From positions 62,001-126,000 of the forward strand of contig CACKRJ010000002.1 of the NCBI GenBank assembly GCA_902602595.1: a stretch of 64,000 bases of DNA, given 5' to 3'. Position numbers and translations under genes: made by a program. The notes below the pieces were generated by a model. The model saw only the letters and a program-made list of their open reading frames with translations, had not been told where the DNA came from and did not search any database. Source of the DNA: an uncultured SAR86 cluster bacterium (GTDB taxonomy: Bacteria; Pseudomonadota; Gammaproteobacteria; Magnimaribacterales; D2472). Position 1 is the stretch's first letter, and each line of letters begins with the position of its first letter. Below, piece after piece: positions 20,922 to 30,557 of this stretch.

Positions 20922-21329
20922 TTAAGTTGATTGCATTAATTCTATCAAATTTCCGTCAGGATCTTGAATTAAAGCAACTATTACACCTGGACGAATAGAC
21001 ATGCCAGGATTAATGACTTTTATATTATTTTCATTACAGATATTAATTATTTCATCTAAATTACTTAAGTTGATTGTGATATATCTAATTCCATCTGAAG
21101 TAGAAAAATCACCAATTGGATTTTTATTTGACGGCTTTTTGTCAAGGACTAATACTTTAATAAAGCCAACACCATAAGAAAATTTGTTTACAGTGCCTAA
21201 ACCTGGAAATGGAATCTGTGCTTCATTAGTAAATCCTAATATATTTTTATAAAAATTAAGCATTGAATCTTTGTTTGAGGTAACTATACCTATATCAATA
21301 GCTTTTGATGTAAAGTTAATTCTTTCCAT
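20922..21329 (-). CDS. VOC-family (glyoxalase/dioxygenase superfamily) protein
   Basis: FYKNILGFTNEA...VIVALIQDPDGNLIELMQ. Confidence 0.8.
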   Translation of the reverse strand: MERINFTSKAIDIGIVTSNKDSMLNFYKNILGFTNEAQIPFPGLGTVNKFSYGVGFIKVLVLDKKPSNKNPIGDFSTSDGIRYITINLSNLDEIINICNENNIKVINPGMSIRPGVIVALIQDPDGNLIELMQST

Positions 21330-22308
21330 GATCTGCATTTTCTTCTATTTCAGCGCTAACCTCAGCTATTGAATCCATAATTCCTTGATGACCCCAAATA
21401 TCTCCTTCTACAAATTGTTTAGGTATCCATTTATCGTCATCATGTATATTTAAAGTATCAGCACCGATTTCTATATCCCAGCCATTGGGTCCTTTAATAT
21501 AGACACTTGTAGTTAAATCATTAATATGCTTTCCCAATGTAGAACTTATTGGGATATTTGCATTATTAATCCTATCTAATGCCCTACCAACGCTATCAAT
21601 TGAATCGACCTGAAACATAATATGATGCATTCCATTGGCTTCACCAAATTTTGATAAGGCCATACTATGGTGTCTAGGATTGCAACGCATGAACCAAGCA
21701 CCGTCTCCTCCTTCAAAACTAATGTAATCCGTTAATTTAAAACCAAGGATTTTTGTATAGAAATCATAAGTTTGCTCTCTATTTGCAGTAAGAATCATTA
21801 AATGCCCTAATCCGAGATGTCCAGCTACAAAAGTTTGATTTGGAATTGGAGATTGAAATTTATAATCTAATGTAGGCTCATAATATATTTCAATTGGGTT
21901 ACCTGAGGGATCACTAAATTTAATTAAGCCGCCTACCCCTCTTGACTTAGCGTCTTCATCAGAGCCGTCAAGCACATCAATTTTATTATCTTGTAAGTAT
22001 TTTTTTGCTTCTTCAAGCTTTATTACATTATCAACTTCAAAGCCAATGTATAAAATACCATGATTATTATCATCTTGATGGATGCCAATTCGCCATTGAT
22101 ACTCATCTAGCTTTAAATAGACAGATCCATCATCTGCAATCCCTTTTCCACCACTAGCGATCTCAAAATTTGGATCCTGTGGAAAGCCCCAGCTCTCTCC
22201 TGGAACTGCGCGGGCAGGCATCATACCTATAATTTCTGTGCCAAATTTAAGCCATTCCTGTGGATCTTTTGCACCAAAACCAATATACCCTAAGGACTTA
22301 ATTTCCAT
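21316..22308 (-). CDS. Two-domain type I extradiol dioxygenase-like (BphC/HsaC-type VOC) protein
   Basis: Two VOC repeats; LGLGHLMILT (His), GMHHIMFQV (His), GWDIEIG (Glu) match the 2-His-1-Glu pattern. Confidence 0.82.
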   Translation of the reverse strand: MEIKSLGYIGFGAKDPQEWLKFGTEIIGMMPARAVPGESWGFPQDPNFEIASGGKGIADDGSVYLKLDEYQWRIGIHQDDNNHGILYIGFEVDNVIKLEEAKKYLQDNKIDVLDGSDEDAKSRGVGGLIKFSDPSGNPIEIYYEPTLDYKFQSPIPNQTFVAGHLGLGHLMILTANREQTYDFYTKILGFKLTDYISFEGGDGAWFMRCNPRHHSMALSKFGEANGMHHIMFQVDSIDSVGRALDRINNANIPISSTLGKHINDLTTSVYIKGPNGWDIEIGADTLNIHDDDKWIPKQFVEGDIWGHQGIMDSIAEVSAEIEENADHGKN

Positions 22309-22338
22309 GATTTTTTACTCCCTTAAATCATCACCTAT

Positions 22339-23058
22339 TTACAAGTGTTTTAATAAGTTTCTTTCGTTATTTATAGCATTTTGTACATTTTCTTCCAAAT
22401 TTAGTTGAAATGCTTTTTTTGCTGCGATTAAAGCATTAATTTTAATATCATCAAATGATGAGGAAATATTAGAGACAGTATCTTCTAGTAAATCATTTTC
22501 AACGACTTGGTTGACTAATCCAATATCCTTTGCCTCAGTAGCAGATAATTTAGCGTTAGTTAATATTATTTCTTTAGCTTTATTTTTACCTACTAGTAAA
22601 GGTAAATAATAAGTGCTAGCTAAACCGGGCAAAATACCAAGCTTGATAAATGGAAATGATATAGATGAGTTAATTGTGGCAACCCTGATATCGAAAGGCA
22701 GAACCATAGTTATTCCTATCCCTACACATGAACCATGAAGCCCAGCTATTAGTACTTTGGTAGATTGAGACAGTTCTAATACAAAAGATTTTATAAACTC
22801 ATCCTCACCAATTTTTAAACCAGATTTACTGAGCTTATTTCCAATTAAATATTCTTTATCTGCTCCAGCGCAAAAAGACTTACCGTTACCAAAAATACTG
22901 ATAACTTTAATAGCGTTATCAGCATTTACTTTTCTGAATGCATCAATTATTTCATCACCCATATCAGGTGTATAAGCATTAAGTTTCTCAGGCCTATCTA
23001 GATAAATCTTTGCTAAGGAATTATCAATTATTAATTTAATATTCTCGTAATTATTCAT
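22339..23058 (-). CDS. Enoyl-CoA hydratase/isomerase family protein
   Basis: LDRPEKLNAYTPDM, GKSFCAGADKEYL, LHGSCVGIGITMVLPFDIRVA, FPFIKLGILPGLAST; start chosen at MNNYENIK. Confidence 0.85.
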   Translation of the reverse strand: MNNYENIKLIIDNSLAKIYLDRPEKLNAYTPDMGDEIIDAFRKVNADNAIKVISIFGNGKSFCAGADKEYLIGNKLSKSGLKIGEDEFIKSFVLELSQSTKVLIAGLHGSCVGIGITMVLPFDIRVATINSSISFPFIKLGILPGLASTYYLPLLVGKNKAKEIILTNAKLSATEAKDIGLVNQVVENDLLEDTVSNISSSFDDIKINALIAAKKAFQLNLEENVQNAINNERNLLKHL

Positions 23059-23845
23059 TATTTTTATAAGGCGCCCAATTAGGAGATCTTTTTTCAATAA
23101 ATGCCTTTGTTCCCTCTTTAAAGTCTGCATGAGTTTGCTGTTCTGTGATTATGTCCCATGCATTATTTAGAGCTTGTGTAAGACCAGTTTCAGTAGAATC
23201 CCAAATAGCTTTTTTAGTTTTAGCTAATGCTGATGGTGAATGAATCTTAATTTTATTAGCTATTTCAATCGCCCTATTCATTAAGTTACTTTCTTTAACT
23301 ATTTCACTGATTAAGCCAATATTTTTTGCTTCAACTGCATCAATTCTTTCAGACCCTCCCATTAGAGACATTCTTAAAACTCTCTCAAATGGAATCTTCC
23401 TGCTAAGACTTACGGGTTCTAAGCCAGCAACCATTCCAACTTTTACATGAGTATCAAAAAATGTTGATTTCTCTGTAGCAATCACAATATCGCTATCCGC
23501 TATAAAATGCAGACCTCCACCACAGGCCATTCCACTTACTGCGCAGATTACCGGTTTCCAAATTTTGTTTTGTAATGAAGTCCATTTAATTGATTCAATT
23601 GTTGATTTTCCAATATCACCATCCATATCAGGCAAATCATCTAAATCAGCACCGGCACAAAATGACTTGGTCCCATGATTAGATAAAATCGCAACAATTG
23701 CAGAATTATCCTCATTAAAAAGTTTCCATGCTTTGGGTAATTCATTTGACATAGTCGAATTTACAGCATTTAAGTGCTCTGGTCTGTTTAGTAAAATGCT
23801 GGCAATACCATCTTTTACTTCATAATCAATCGTTGAAAATTTCAA
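23051..23845 (-). CDS. Enoyl-CoA hydratase/isomerase family protein
   Basis: LNRPEHLNAVNSTM, SFCAGADLDDLP, VSGMACGGGLHFIADSDIVIA. Confidence 0.87.
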   Translation of the reverse strand: MKFSTIDYEVKDGIASILLNRPEHLNAVNSTMSNELPKAWKLFNEDNSAIVAILSNHGTKSFCAGADLDDLPDMDGDIGKSTIESIKWTSLQNKIWKPVICAVSGMACGGGLHFIADSDIVIATEKSTFFDTHVKVGMVAGLEPVSLSRKIPFERVLRMSLMGGSERIDAVEAKNIGLISEIVKESNLMNRAIEIANKIKIHSPSALAKTKKAIWDSTETGLTQALNNAWDIITEQQTHADFKEGTKAFIEKRSPNWAPYKNNE

Positions 23846-24974
23846 ATGGCACCTCTGAGTTAGTTAAAAAAAATTTTTTTTCTATTTGATTTTCAAGATA
23901 AGGCTCATCCCACATATAATTTTGTAGATGTTTGGCTCTTTTAAAAAATAATTGTGGATCAGCTTCAACAGTAAAGCCCATGCCACCATAAATTTGAATA
24001 GTGGTTGCTGCTATTTCTCTGAATGACCTACAAGCTTGAAGTTTTGACAATGCAGATAATGATGAAATATCCTTTTTTTCATCAAATGACCAAGCCGCTT
24101 GATATGTCATCAATTTATTAGCCTCAACTTCAACATATCCATCTGCTAAATAATGTGCAATAGATTGAAAAGAACCAATTTTTTGACCAAATGCTTCTCT
24201 CTCAAGAGAATAGTCTCTACCAATATATAAAGACCTTTCAGAACCACCTGATGCTTCTGCTGCAATCAGTATTTGACTTAGGGAAGCAATTTCTTCCCAA
24301 ATCTCCCAGAAATTTGATTTTTGCATTAGATTATCTTTATCAATCTCAACTTTCTTAAAAATTACCTCATATAAACTTGTTTTAGCATGGTTCTCTTGGT
24401 AATTAAAAGTTAACCCTGGATGATCTGTATCAATTATTGCAGCACCAATATTAGAACTATCTCTAAATAAAATAATAATTTTATTAGCTTGAGAAGCATA
24501 TGGAACCATGTGTTTTTTACCAGTAACATAATATTTATTGCTTTTTTTAGTAAGTGTTAAGTTAATACCCTCTTTATAGAATGAAGAGCCTTCTTCCAAC
24601 CAAGCCAATGAGGCTATTAATTCACCAGAAGCTATCCCAGTAAGAATTTCTTTCTTTTGTTTGCTTGTGCCTAATTTATTTATTAAAGATGCACATATAA
24701 CTGAACTTACCAAATGGGGTGATAAAGACAAAGCACGGCCAAATTCTTCATAAACAATTACTTGGTCTAGCAAACCCATTTCTGATCCTCCAAATTTAGT
24801 AGGTATATTAATTCCGGTTAACCCAAGGTTTTTTAATTGTGCCCAGAATTGATCAGAGTAGCCTTTTTTTGTATCTTCAATATCTCTTAAAGTCTTTAAA
24901 TCAGAATTATCAATACATATTTTTTCAATAGTATTTCTAAGCAATATTTGTTCTTCTGAAAATTGAAGTTCCAC
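23826..24974 (-). CDS. Acyl-CoA dehydrogenase family protein
   Basis: FGGSEMGLLDQVIVYEEFGRAL, YSLEREAFGQKIGSFQSIAHYLAD, TIQIYGGMGFT. Confidence 0.87.
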   Translation of the reverse strand: MELQFSEEQILLRNTIEKICIDNSDLKTLRDIEDTKKGYSDQFWAQLKNLGLTGINIPTKFGGSEMGLLDQVIVYEEFGRALSLSPHLVSSVICASLINKLGTSKQKKEILTGIASGELIASLAWLEEGSSFYKEGINLTLTKKSNKYYVTGKKHMVPYASQANKIIILFRDSSNIGAAIIDTDHPGLTFNYQENHAKTSLYEVIFKKVEIDKDNLMQKSNFWEIWEEIASLSQILIAAEASGGSERSLYIGRDYSLEREAFGQKIGSFQSIAHYLADGYVEVEANKLMTYQAAWSFDEKKDISSLSALSKLQACRSFREIAATTIQIYGGMGFTVEADPQLFFKRAKHLQNYMWDEPYLENQIEKKFFLTNSEVPFEIFND

Positions 24975-25048
24975 TTATATCTAATTATTATTTCTAAATA
25001 AGACTTTTATATTAAACTTTGGGTATTTGTAAGGCAATAAATAGAAAT

Positions 25049-25489
25049 ATGAATAATGATGTAACTGAAATTAAAGATAAGCTTATTGCTTATGCAAATT
25101 CATTAGATACTAGGAAATGGAGTATTTTAAAAGATATTTTCCATAAAGAAGCTACAGCTGAATATGGCGATGATTCAATTGGTATTAAATTTAATTCATC
25201 ATCTAGAGATGAGATTATTAAAATGTGTCAATCAAATTTAAATGGATGTGGATTTACACAACATTTATTAGGAAATTTTAAAATAGAAATTAATAAAAAT
25301 TCAGCAACAAGCCAATGCTATGTTAGGGTTTATCATATAGGCCAAAAGCCTAATGAAAAAGAATTTTATGAGATGTTTGGTGAATATATTGATGAGTGGA
25401 AAAACATCAATAATTCATGGTGTATCATTCATAGAAAACTCAAAGTTAATTACGAAAGAGGTAATAGAGATAAAGTTTTAGCTCCATAA
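25049..25489 (+). CDS. SnoaL/NTF2-like protein
   Basis: IKDKLIAYANSLDTRKWSILKDIFHKEATAEYGD; NTF2-like pattern; start MNNDVTE. Confidence 0.65.
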   Translation: MNNDVTEIKDKLIAYANSLDTRKWSILKDIFHKEATAEYGDDSIGIKFNSSSRDEIIKMCQSNLNGCGFTQHLLGNFKIEINKNSATSQCYVRVYHIGQKPNEKEFYEMFGEYIDEWKNINNSWCIIHRKLKVNYERGNRDKVLAP

Positions 25490-25491
25490 AT

Positions 25492-26679
25492 ATGAATTTT
25501 AATTTTACTAAAGAAGAAGAATTGTTTGTTGAAGAAGTTAAAAACTTCATCAAAGAAGAAAAGAAGAAATCTAATGCAGACGATGTATTTGCTCCAAATA
25601 GAGAAGCAGATGCTCAAACCAAAATAGACAGCCCTGCTAGAAGAGAGTTTATGAAAATACTTTCATCAAAAGGCTATCTAGGCATGTCATGGCCAAAAGA
25701 ATATGGCGGTAAAGAAAAACCTGGAATTTATGATTATATTTTAAATGAAGAATTATGCAGAGTTGGAGCACCTTCTCCAGGCAAAGGCGTTGGATCAATA
25801 GGACAAACAATAATTCATCATGGGTCTAACAGAATAAAAGATGAATTTTTACCTCAAATTTTAGCTGGTGAAATTGATTTTGCATTGGGCTATAGCGAAC
25901 CAGGTGCAGGGTCAGATTTAGCCTCTTTAAAACTAAAAGCTGAAAAAAAGGATGGTGGCTGGTTGATTAATGGTCAAAAAATCTGGACTTCATCTGCTCA
26001 TGTCGCAGATTGGTATTGGTTGGCAGCAAGAACGGATCCAGAAGCCCCTAAGCATAAAGGAATAAGCGTGTTTTTAGTTAAAATGGATGATCCAGGTATT
26101 GAAGTACATCCAATTGAAACTGTTGGAGAGCATGCAACAAATAGTGTTTTTTTAACTGATGTTTTCATTGCTGATGAATATGTTATTGGAGATGTTAATA
26201 ACGGCTGGAAATATATTTGTGAAGCATTAAATTACGAACGATTTACTTTCTATACCATTGCACCTTTAGAGCAAAAATTTAAAGAGCTGGTTGAACTTAT
26301 CAATAAATTATCAAGAGATGGAACTCCATTGAATAAAATCCCTGAAATACGCAAGAAAATTATATATCTTTATGCAGATGTCCAAAAAGCCAAAGTTCTC
26401 CAAAGAAAAGTACTATCTGTTGCCATTCAAGATGAAGTACCTCAAACAGAAGCAGCTGTTTTTAAACTATTCAGTACAAAACTACATCAAAAATTAGCTA
26501 ATGAGGCAATGGATATATTAGGTAGAGAAGGTCTTTTTAGAAAGGAGTGTCAAGATTCACATGCTAATGGAAAATGGGAATGGTCATACCGCAGTACATT
26601 GGTAGATACTATTGGAGCTGGAACAACAGAAATTCAAAAAAATACAATAGCTAAAAAATCTTTAAATCTTCCTTTGTAA
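25492..26679 (+). CDS. Acyl-CoA dehydrogenase family protein
   Basis: YGGKEKPGIYDYILNEELCRVGAPSPG, FALGYSEPGAGSDLASL, DTIGAGTTEIQKNTIAKKSL. Confidence 0.9.
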   Translation: MNFNFTKEEELFVEEVKNFIKEEKKKSNADDVFAPNREADAQTKIDSPARREFMKILSSKGYLGMSWPKEYGGKEKPGIYDYILNEELCRVGAPSPGKGVGSIGQTIIHHGSNRIKDEFLPQILAGEIDFALGYSEPGAGSDLASLKLKAEKKDGGWLINGQKIWTSSAHVADWYWLAARTDPEAPKHKGISVFLVKMDDPGIEVHPIETVGEHATNSVFLTDVFIADEYVIGDVNNGWKYICEALNYERFTFYTIAPLEQKFKELVELINKLSRDGTPLNKIPEIRKKIIYLYADVQKAKVLQRKVLSVAIQDEVPQTEAAVFKLFSTKLHQKLANEAMDILGREGLFRKECQDSHANGKWEWSYRSTLVDTIGAGTTEIQKNTIAKKSLNLPL

Positions 26680-26685
26680 ATAATA

Positions 26686-27189
26686 ATGCAAGCTGAATTG
26701 CCTAAAGAAATAACAAAACTAATTGGCAAAATATCATTTGAAGATTCGAGCCCTATTTTAGTTCAAAAAGGGCTTTGGCAAAACTTTTGTTCAGCTATTG
26801 AAGATAGTAATCCTATTTATTGGAATGAATCAGAAGCCATTAAACATGCTAACGAGTTAATAGCCCACCCAGCATTACTACCTTCATGGACTCATGATTT
26901 TGAATGGCATCCTAATCGAAAAAAAGTTCTGCCCATGCAACTTCATTTCCATTTAAAAGAAGTTTTAAATTTACCACTTGGAATAGTTACAGAAGTTGAA
27001 ATTGAATACTATGAGCCTATTAAAAATGGTGATGAAATTAGCTCTAATCAAAAATTATTAAGTATTTCTGAACCGGTAACAACTAAACTTGGAAATGGAA
27101 GATATTGGGTTATAGAAGTTACCTATTTTAACCAAAGGGAAATTATTGTAGGAAAACAAAACATGCATTTTTTAGGTTATAAAAAATGA
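26686..27189 (+). CDS. MaoC-like hot-dog protein, putatively non-catalytic half (ChsH2 N-domain-like)
   Basis: AIEDSNPIYWNESEAIKHANELIAHPALLPSW; Tyr where the D-x4-H motif has His. Confidence 0.72.
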   Translation: MQAELPKEITKLIGKISFEDSSPILVQKGLWQNFCSAIEDSNPIYWNESEAIKHANELIAHPALLPSWTHDFEWHPNRKKVLPMQLHFHLKEVLNLPLGIVTEVEIEYYEPIKNGDEISSNQKLLSISEPVTTKLGNGRYWVIEVTYFNQREIIVGKQNMHFLGYKK

Positions 27190-27671
27190 GTTCTAATATT
27201 ACTTTACCTATTAGTAAATTTGTTACATCAGTGAAAAATATACAGGCTGGTGCTATTTATAGTCGAGATTGGGCCCCGCTTCATTCAGATCAAGACTGGG
27301 CTATTAATAAAGGCAATTTACCAAACATAATTATGAATAATTACACATTAAATGGTTTGGTAATAAAGTATGTTACTGATCTTTATGGAGATGCGACAAG
27401 GATTGGCAAAGTTAGTTTCAAGATTAAAAAACCTATATGCCCAAACGAAACATTAGAATTTCATGGATCTATAATTAGTGAAGATAAGGTTTCAGAGGAA
27501 TTATCATTCTTAAATATCAATTTAGATATAAAAATATCTGATCAAATTGTTTCATCTGCAAAAATTATTACAGGGGTTAATTTAACTGAAAAAAAATTAA
27601 ATTCTCCATGGAAGATAGATTCTAAAACATGGAAATCTTACATAGATGAAGTGACAACCAAAAAATCTTAA
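27186..27671 (+). CDS. MaoC-like enoyl-CoA hydratase (ChsH1-like)
   Basis: AIYSRDWAPLHSDQDWAINKG contains D-x4-H hydratase-2 motif; overlaps previous gene by 4 nt. Confidence 0.72.
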   Translation: MSSNITLPISKFVTSVKNIQAGAIYSRDWAPLHSDQDWAINKGNLPNIIMNNYTLNGLVIKYVTDLYGDATRIGKVSFKIKKPICPNETLEFHGSIISEDKVSEELSFLNINLDIKISDQIVSSAKIITGVNLTEKKLNSPWKIDSKTWKSYIDEVTTKKS

Positions 27672-27761
27672 TCGTAATTTTTCTGTATCTTTAGAAATTG
27701 CAAAGTATTAATATATACCGACAGACTTTCCTTAGTAAGTTTTCTGATTGATGACACCACT

Positions 27762-28955
27762 TTAAAACTTAATCGGCATATTTCTATAGCCCTGTAAAAA
27801 TTCACCGAATGTTCTTACCATTTCATTATGTTGAAGTGAGTATTCAGGAATGGCTTTAAATATTTCTTCTAAAATGACCCTGCCTTCTAATCTTGCTAAG
27901 TGCTGACCCAAACATTTATGTGGACCATGCCCAAAACTGATAGTTCGCTTGGGAGTAGTTCTGGTAATATTAAATTTATCAGGATTATCGAATTCTCTCT
28001 CATCTCTTCCAGCCGATTGATACAAAAAAATTACAGAGTCACCTTTTTTCATCTTTTTACCATGTAATTCCATATCTTTATTTAGTTTTCTACCTAAAAT
28101 GTTAGTAGGATGATCAAACCTAACCGTCTCTTCGAAAGCTGCAGGTATTAATGACGGATCATTTTTTAAAATCTCTTGTTGATCTGGATTTTGATCAAGA
28201 TAATAAAATAAGTTTGCAATCGTATAAGGAACCGTATCAGCGCCAGTAATTATCAACATACTTGTGTTTCCCATAATCTGCTCATCTGACATCCACAAGC
28301 CCTCTCTTACTTGTTTTGTGATCCATGAATTTATATGAGTAGGAGAAGGAGGTGTATCTTTTCTCCATTCAGATGCTAGCTGCAACATTAGACCCATGCA
28401 CTGGCCAAATGCTTCTTGACCTCTAGGAGTAACACCCATGACATCAGGATCTCTCTCATAAAAAATATCAATCAATTCTCTTGCTTTTAAAGCTATATCT
28501 CTTTCCAAACCTATCATGTCGGTAATGGTGAATAATGAGACCTTTCTTGCAATTTCATGAACATCAATCTCACCTTTTTTTAAACCTGGCTCAAGTTCTT
28601 TTATTGTTAGTTGTCTAATTTTATCCTCAAGCTCTGAAACTGAAGATTGAGTATATCTATCGGCAATAGTATTTCTGTAATCTCTGTGGTCTGCACCATC
28701 ATTTGTCGGGATTGAGATATGACCCGGACCAGAATCATCGCCCAATAGTAATGGGGGTGGAGAAGTTCCCTCAATAGATGTGTAGTCTTTATATGATCCT
28801 AAGTGAGCATTCCATATGTCTTCAAATCTACTTAGTGCCCATGCCCCACCAAAATCTTCCATACAGTGAACAGGATCATTATCTCTAAGATCTTTGTAGA
28901 TATTCCAAGAATCGTCCCAAAAATCTTTTGAATATGGATTGTAATTAATTTTCAT
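27762..28955 (-). CDS. Cytochrome P450
   Basis: ITGADTVPYTIANLF I-helix, EETVRFDHPT (ExxR), FGHGPHKCLGQHLARLEGRVILEEI heme-binding. Confidence 0.95.
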   Translation of the reverse strand: MKINYNPYSKDFWDDSWNIYKDLRDNDPVHCMEDFGGAWALSRFEDIWNAHLGSYKDYTSIEGTSPPPLLLGDDSGPGHISIPTNDGADHRDYRNTIADRYTQSSVSELEDKIRQLTIKELEPGLKKGEIDVHEIARKVSLFTITDMIGLERDIALKARELIDIFYERDPDVMGVTPRGQEAFGQCMGLMLQLASEWRKDTPPSPTHINSWITKQVREGLWMSDEQIMGNTSMLIITGADTVPYTIANLFYYLDQNPDQQEILKNDPSLIPAAFEETVRFDHPTNILGRKLNKDMELHGKKMKKGDSVIFLYQSAGRDEREFDNPDKFNITRTTPKRTISFGHGPHKCLGQHLARLEGRVILEEIFKAIPEYSLQHNEMVRTFGEFLQGYRNMPIKF

Positions 28956-28988
28956 ATCACCACTCCCCTTGATGTAATTAAATATTAA

Positions 28989-29402
28989 TTATTCTCTTAC
29001 CCAATAAGGTAAAGATATTTCATTGTTAATTTTTTTAAATCTAACAGTTAATTTATCACCTATCTTAATGGAATCTATATCTGAGTTAGATTTTATTTCT
29101 CCAATAATTCTTATATTTTTATATTCAATTAATTCAACCAAACCAACTACATATGGAGATTGTTTTTCAAATACTGGTAGAAGTGGTGGTCTAGGAACTA
29201 CAAATGACCAAAGAATTGCATCACCCGAAACAATATTCCACTCATGGTTAATAGACTGACATTTAGGGCACATATGTCTAGGAGGAAATCTTGGTGCTTT
29301 ACAATCAGCACAATGCTGAATGCTTAATTTATGTTTTGAAGAATTTTCCCAATAGGATTTATCAAAATCTTCAATGCCGGGAATTGGAATAGATTTAATC
29401 AT
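28989..29402 (-). CDS. DUF35/OB-fold zinc-ribbon acyl-CoA-associated protein
   Basis: CADCKAPRFPPRHMCPKCQS zinc ribbon + OB-fold tail; adjacent to thiolase-fold gene. Confidence 0.85.
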   Translation of the reverse strand: MIKSIPIPGIEDFDKSYWENSSKHKLSIQHCADCKAPRFPPRHMCPKCQSINHEWNIVSGDAILWSFVVPRPPLLPVFEKQSPYVVGLVELIEYKNIRIIGEIKSNSDIDSIKIGDKLTVRFKKINNEISLPYWVRE

Positions 29403-30551
29403 TTATTCACCCTTTAATAATACTGCTGCATTTGGAGTTGCATCGCAAGTTGTTACCAAAGCCAATTTAGCATTTTTAATTTGTACATTAGCCAAGCCAC
29501 GAATTTGTTTAACTCCCTCAGTAACTAAATTCATCCCATGAAGATAAACCTCTGAGAGGCTTCCTCCTGAGGTATTCACAGGAAGGCCACCATCAACATC
29601 AATCAAACCTTCATTAATTAACTTCAATGCCTCACCCTTTGGACAAAAATCATATGCTTCCAGAGAAAATGGAATCATTGGGGAAAATGCATCATATATT
29701 TGAGCAACATCAACATCTTTAGGGGAATAATCAGATAAGCTCCATAAATTAGAGGCTGTTACATATGAAGAGCTTTCAAGGGGATCGTCGCTATGATAGT
29801 GAGTCATTAGCTGATGATCTCTACTCATTCCTTGTGAATATGAGTGAATGATAGCTGGTATATTATTTAGACTTTCGGCCATTTTTACACTTGTAATAAC
29901 AATCGCAATTGCGCCATCACTCTCTAGACAATTATCAAATAAACAAAGAGGATCTGAAATCATTCTAGCATTCATATAATCACTTAAACTAAGGGATTTG
30001 TTATGCATTAGAGCACGTTCGTTGGAGTTGGCGTACTTTCTTAAAGCAATAGATACACTTGCAAGATCTTTTCTATCATAATTATATTGATGCATATATC
30101 TTCTCATTAGCATAGAAGATTCATCGACTGGCCTAACCAAACCCGATGGTCTAGACCATTTCCAATGATCAAAGATTTGTTCATTTGTATGAGACCACAT
30201 TCTAGAACTAGGATCGCCTCTTTTACGTGATCTCCAAACAACTCCTACATTGGCTACCCCTGAGGCAATTGCCATAGCAACTTGACCAATAGCAGCACAA
30301 CTTGCCCCACCTCCATAGGGCGCTTGACTCCAATAGGTTAAATTTCCAAAACCTAAATTTCTTGCAATCTCAAATTCAGGTGTCTCCTCATAGGTAAAAC
30401 TGCCTAATGCATCAACTTGATCAGGATTAATACCAGCATCATCCAACGCAATTTTAATTGCTTTACAGGCAAGGTTTAGTTCTGTTGAATCAATTGATTT
30501 TGAGAATTCGGTTTCCCCAATTCCCACTATTGCTGTTTGATCTTTCAGCAT
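29403..30551 (-). CDS. Thiolase-superfamily lipid-transfer protein, Ltp2-like aldolase candidate
   Basis: YGGGASCAAIGQVAMAIASG, YDAFSPMIPFSLEAYDFCPKGEAL, LPVNTSGGSLSEVYLHGMNLVTEGVKQIRG; lacks the GHPxG motif. Confidence 0.82.
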   Translation of the reverse strand: MLKDQTAIVGIGETEFSKSIDSTELNLACKAIKIALDDAGINPDQVDALGSFTYEETPEFEIARNLGFGNLTYWSQAPYGGGASCAAIGQVAMAIASGVANVGVVWRSRKRGDPSSRMWSHTNEQIFDHWKWSRPSGLVRPVDESSMLMRRYMHQYNYDRKDLASVSIALRKYANSNERALMHNKSLSLSDYMNARMISDPLCLFDNCLESDGAIAIVITSVKMAESLNNIPAIIHSYSQGMSRDHQLMTHYHSDDPLESSSYVTASNLWSLSDYSPKDVDVAQIYDAFSPMIPFSLEAYDFCPKGEALKLINEGLIDVDGGLPVNTSGGSLSEVYLHGMNLVTEGVKQIRGLANVQIKNAKLALVTTCDATPNAAVLLKGE

Positions 30552-30557
30552 AAATAA

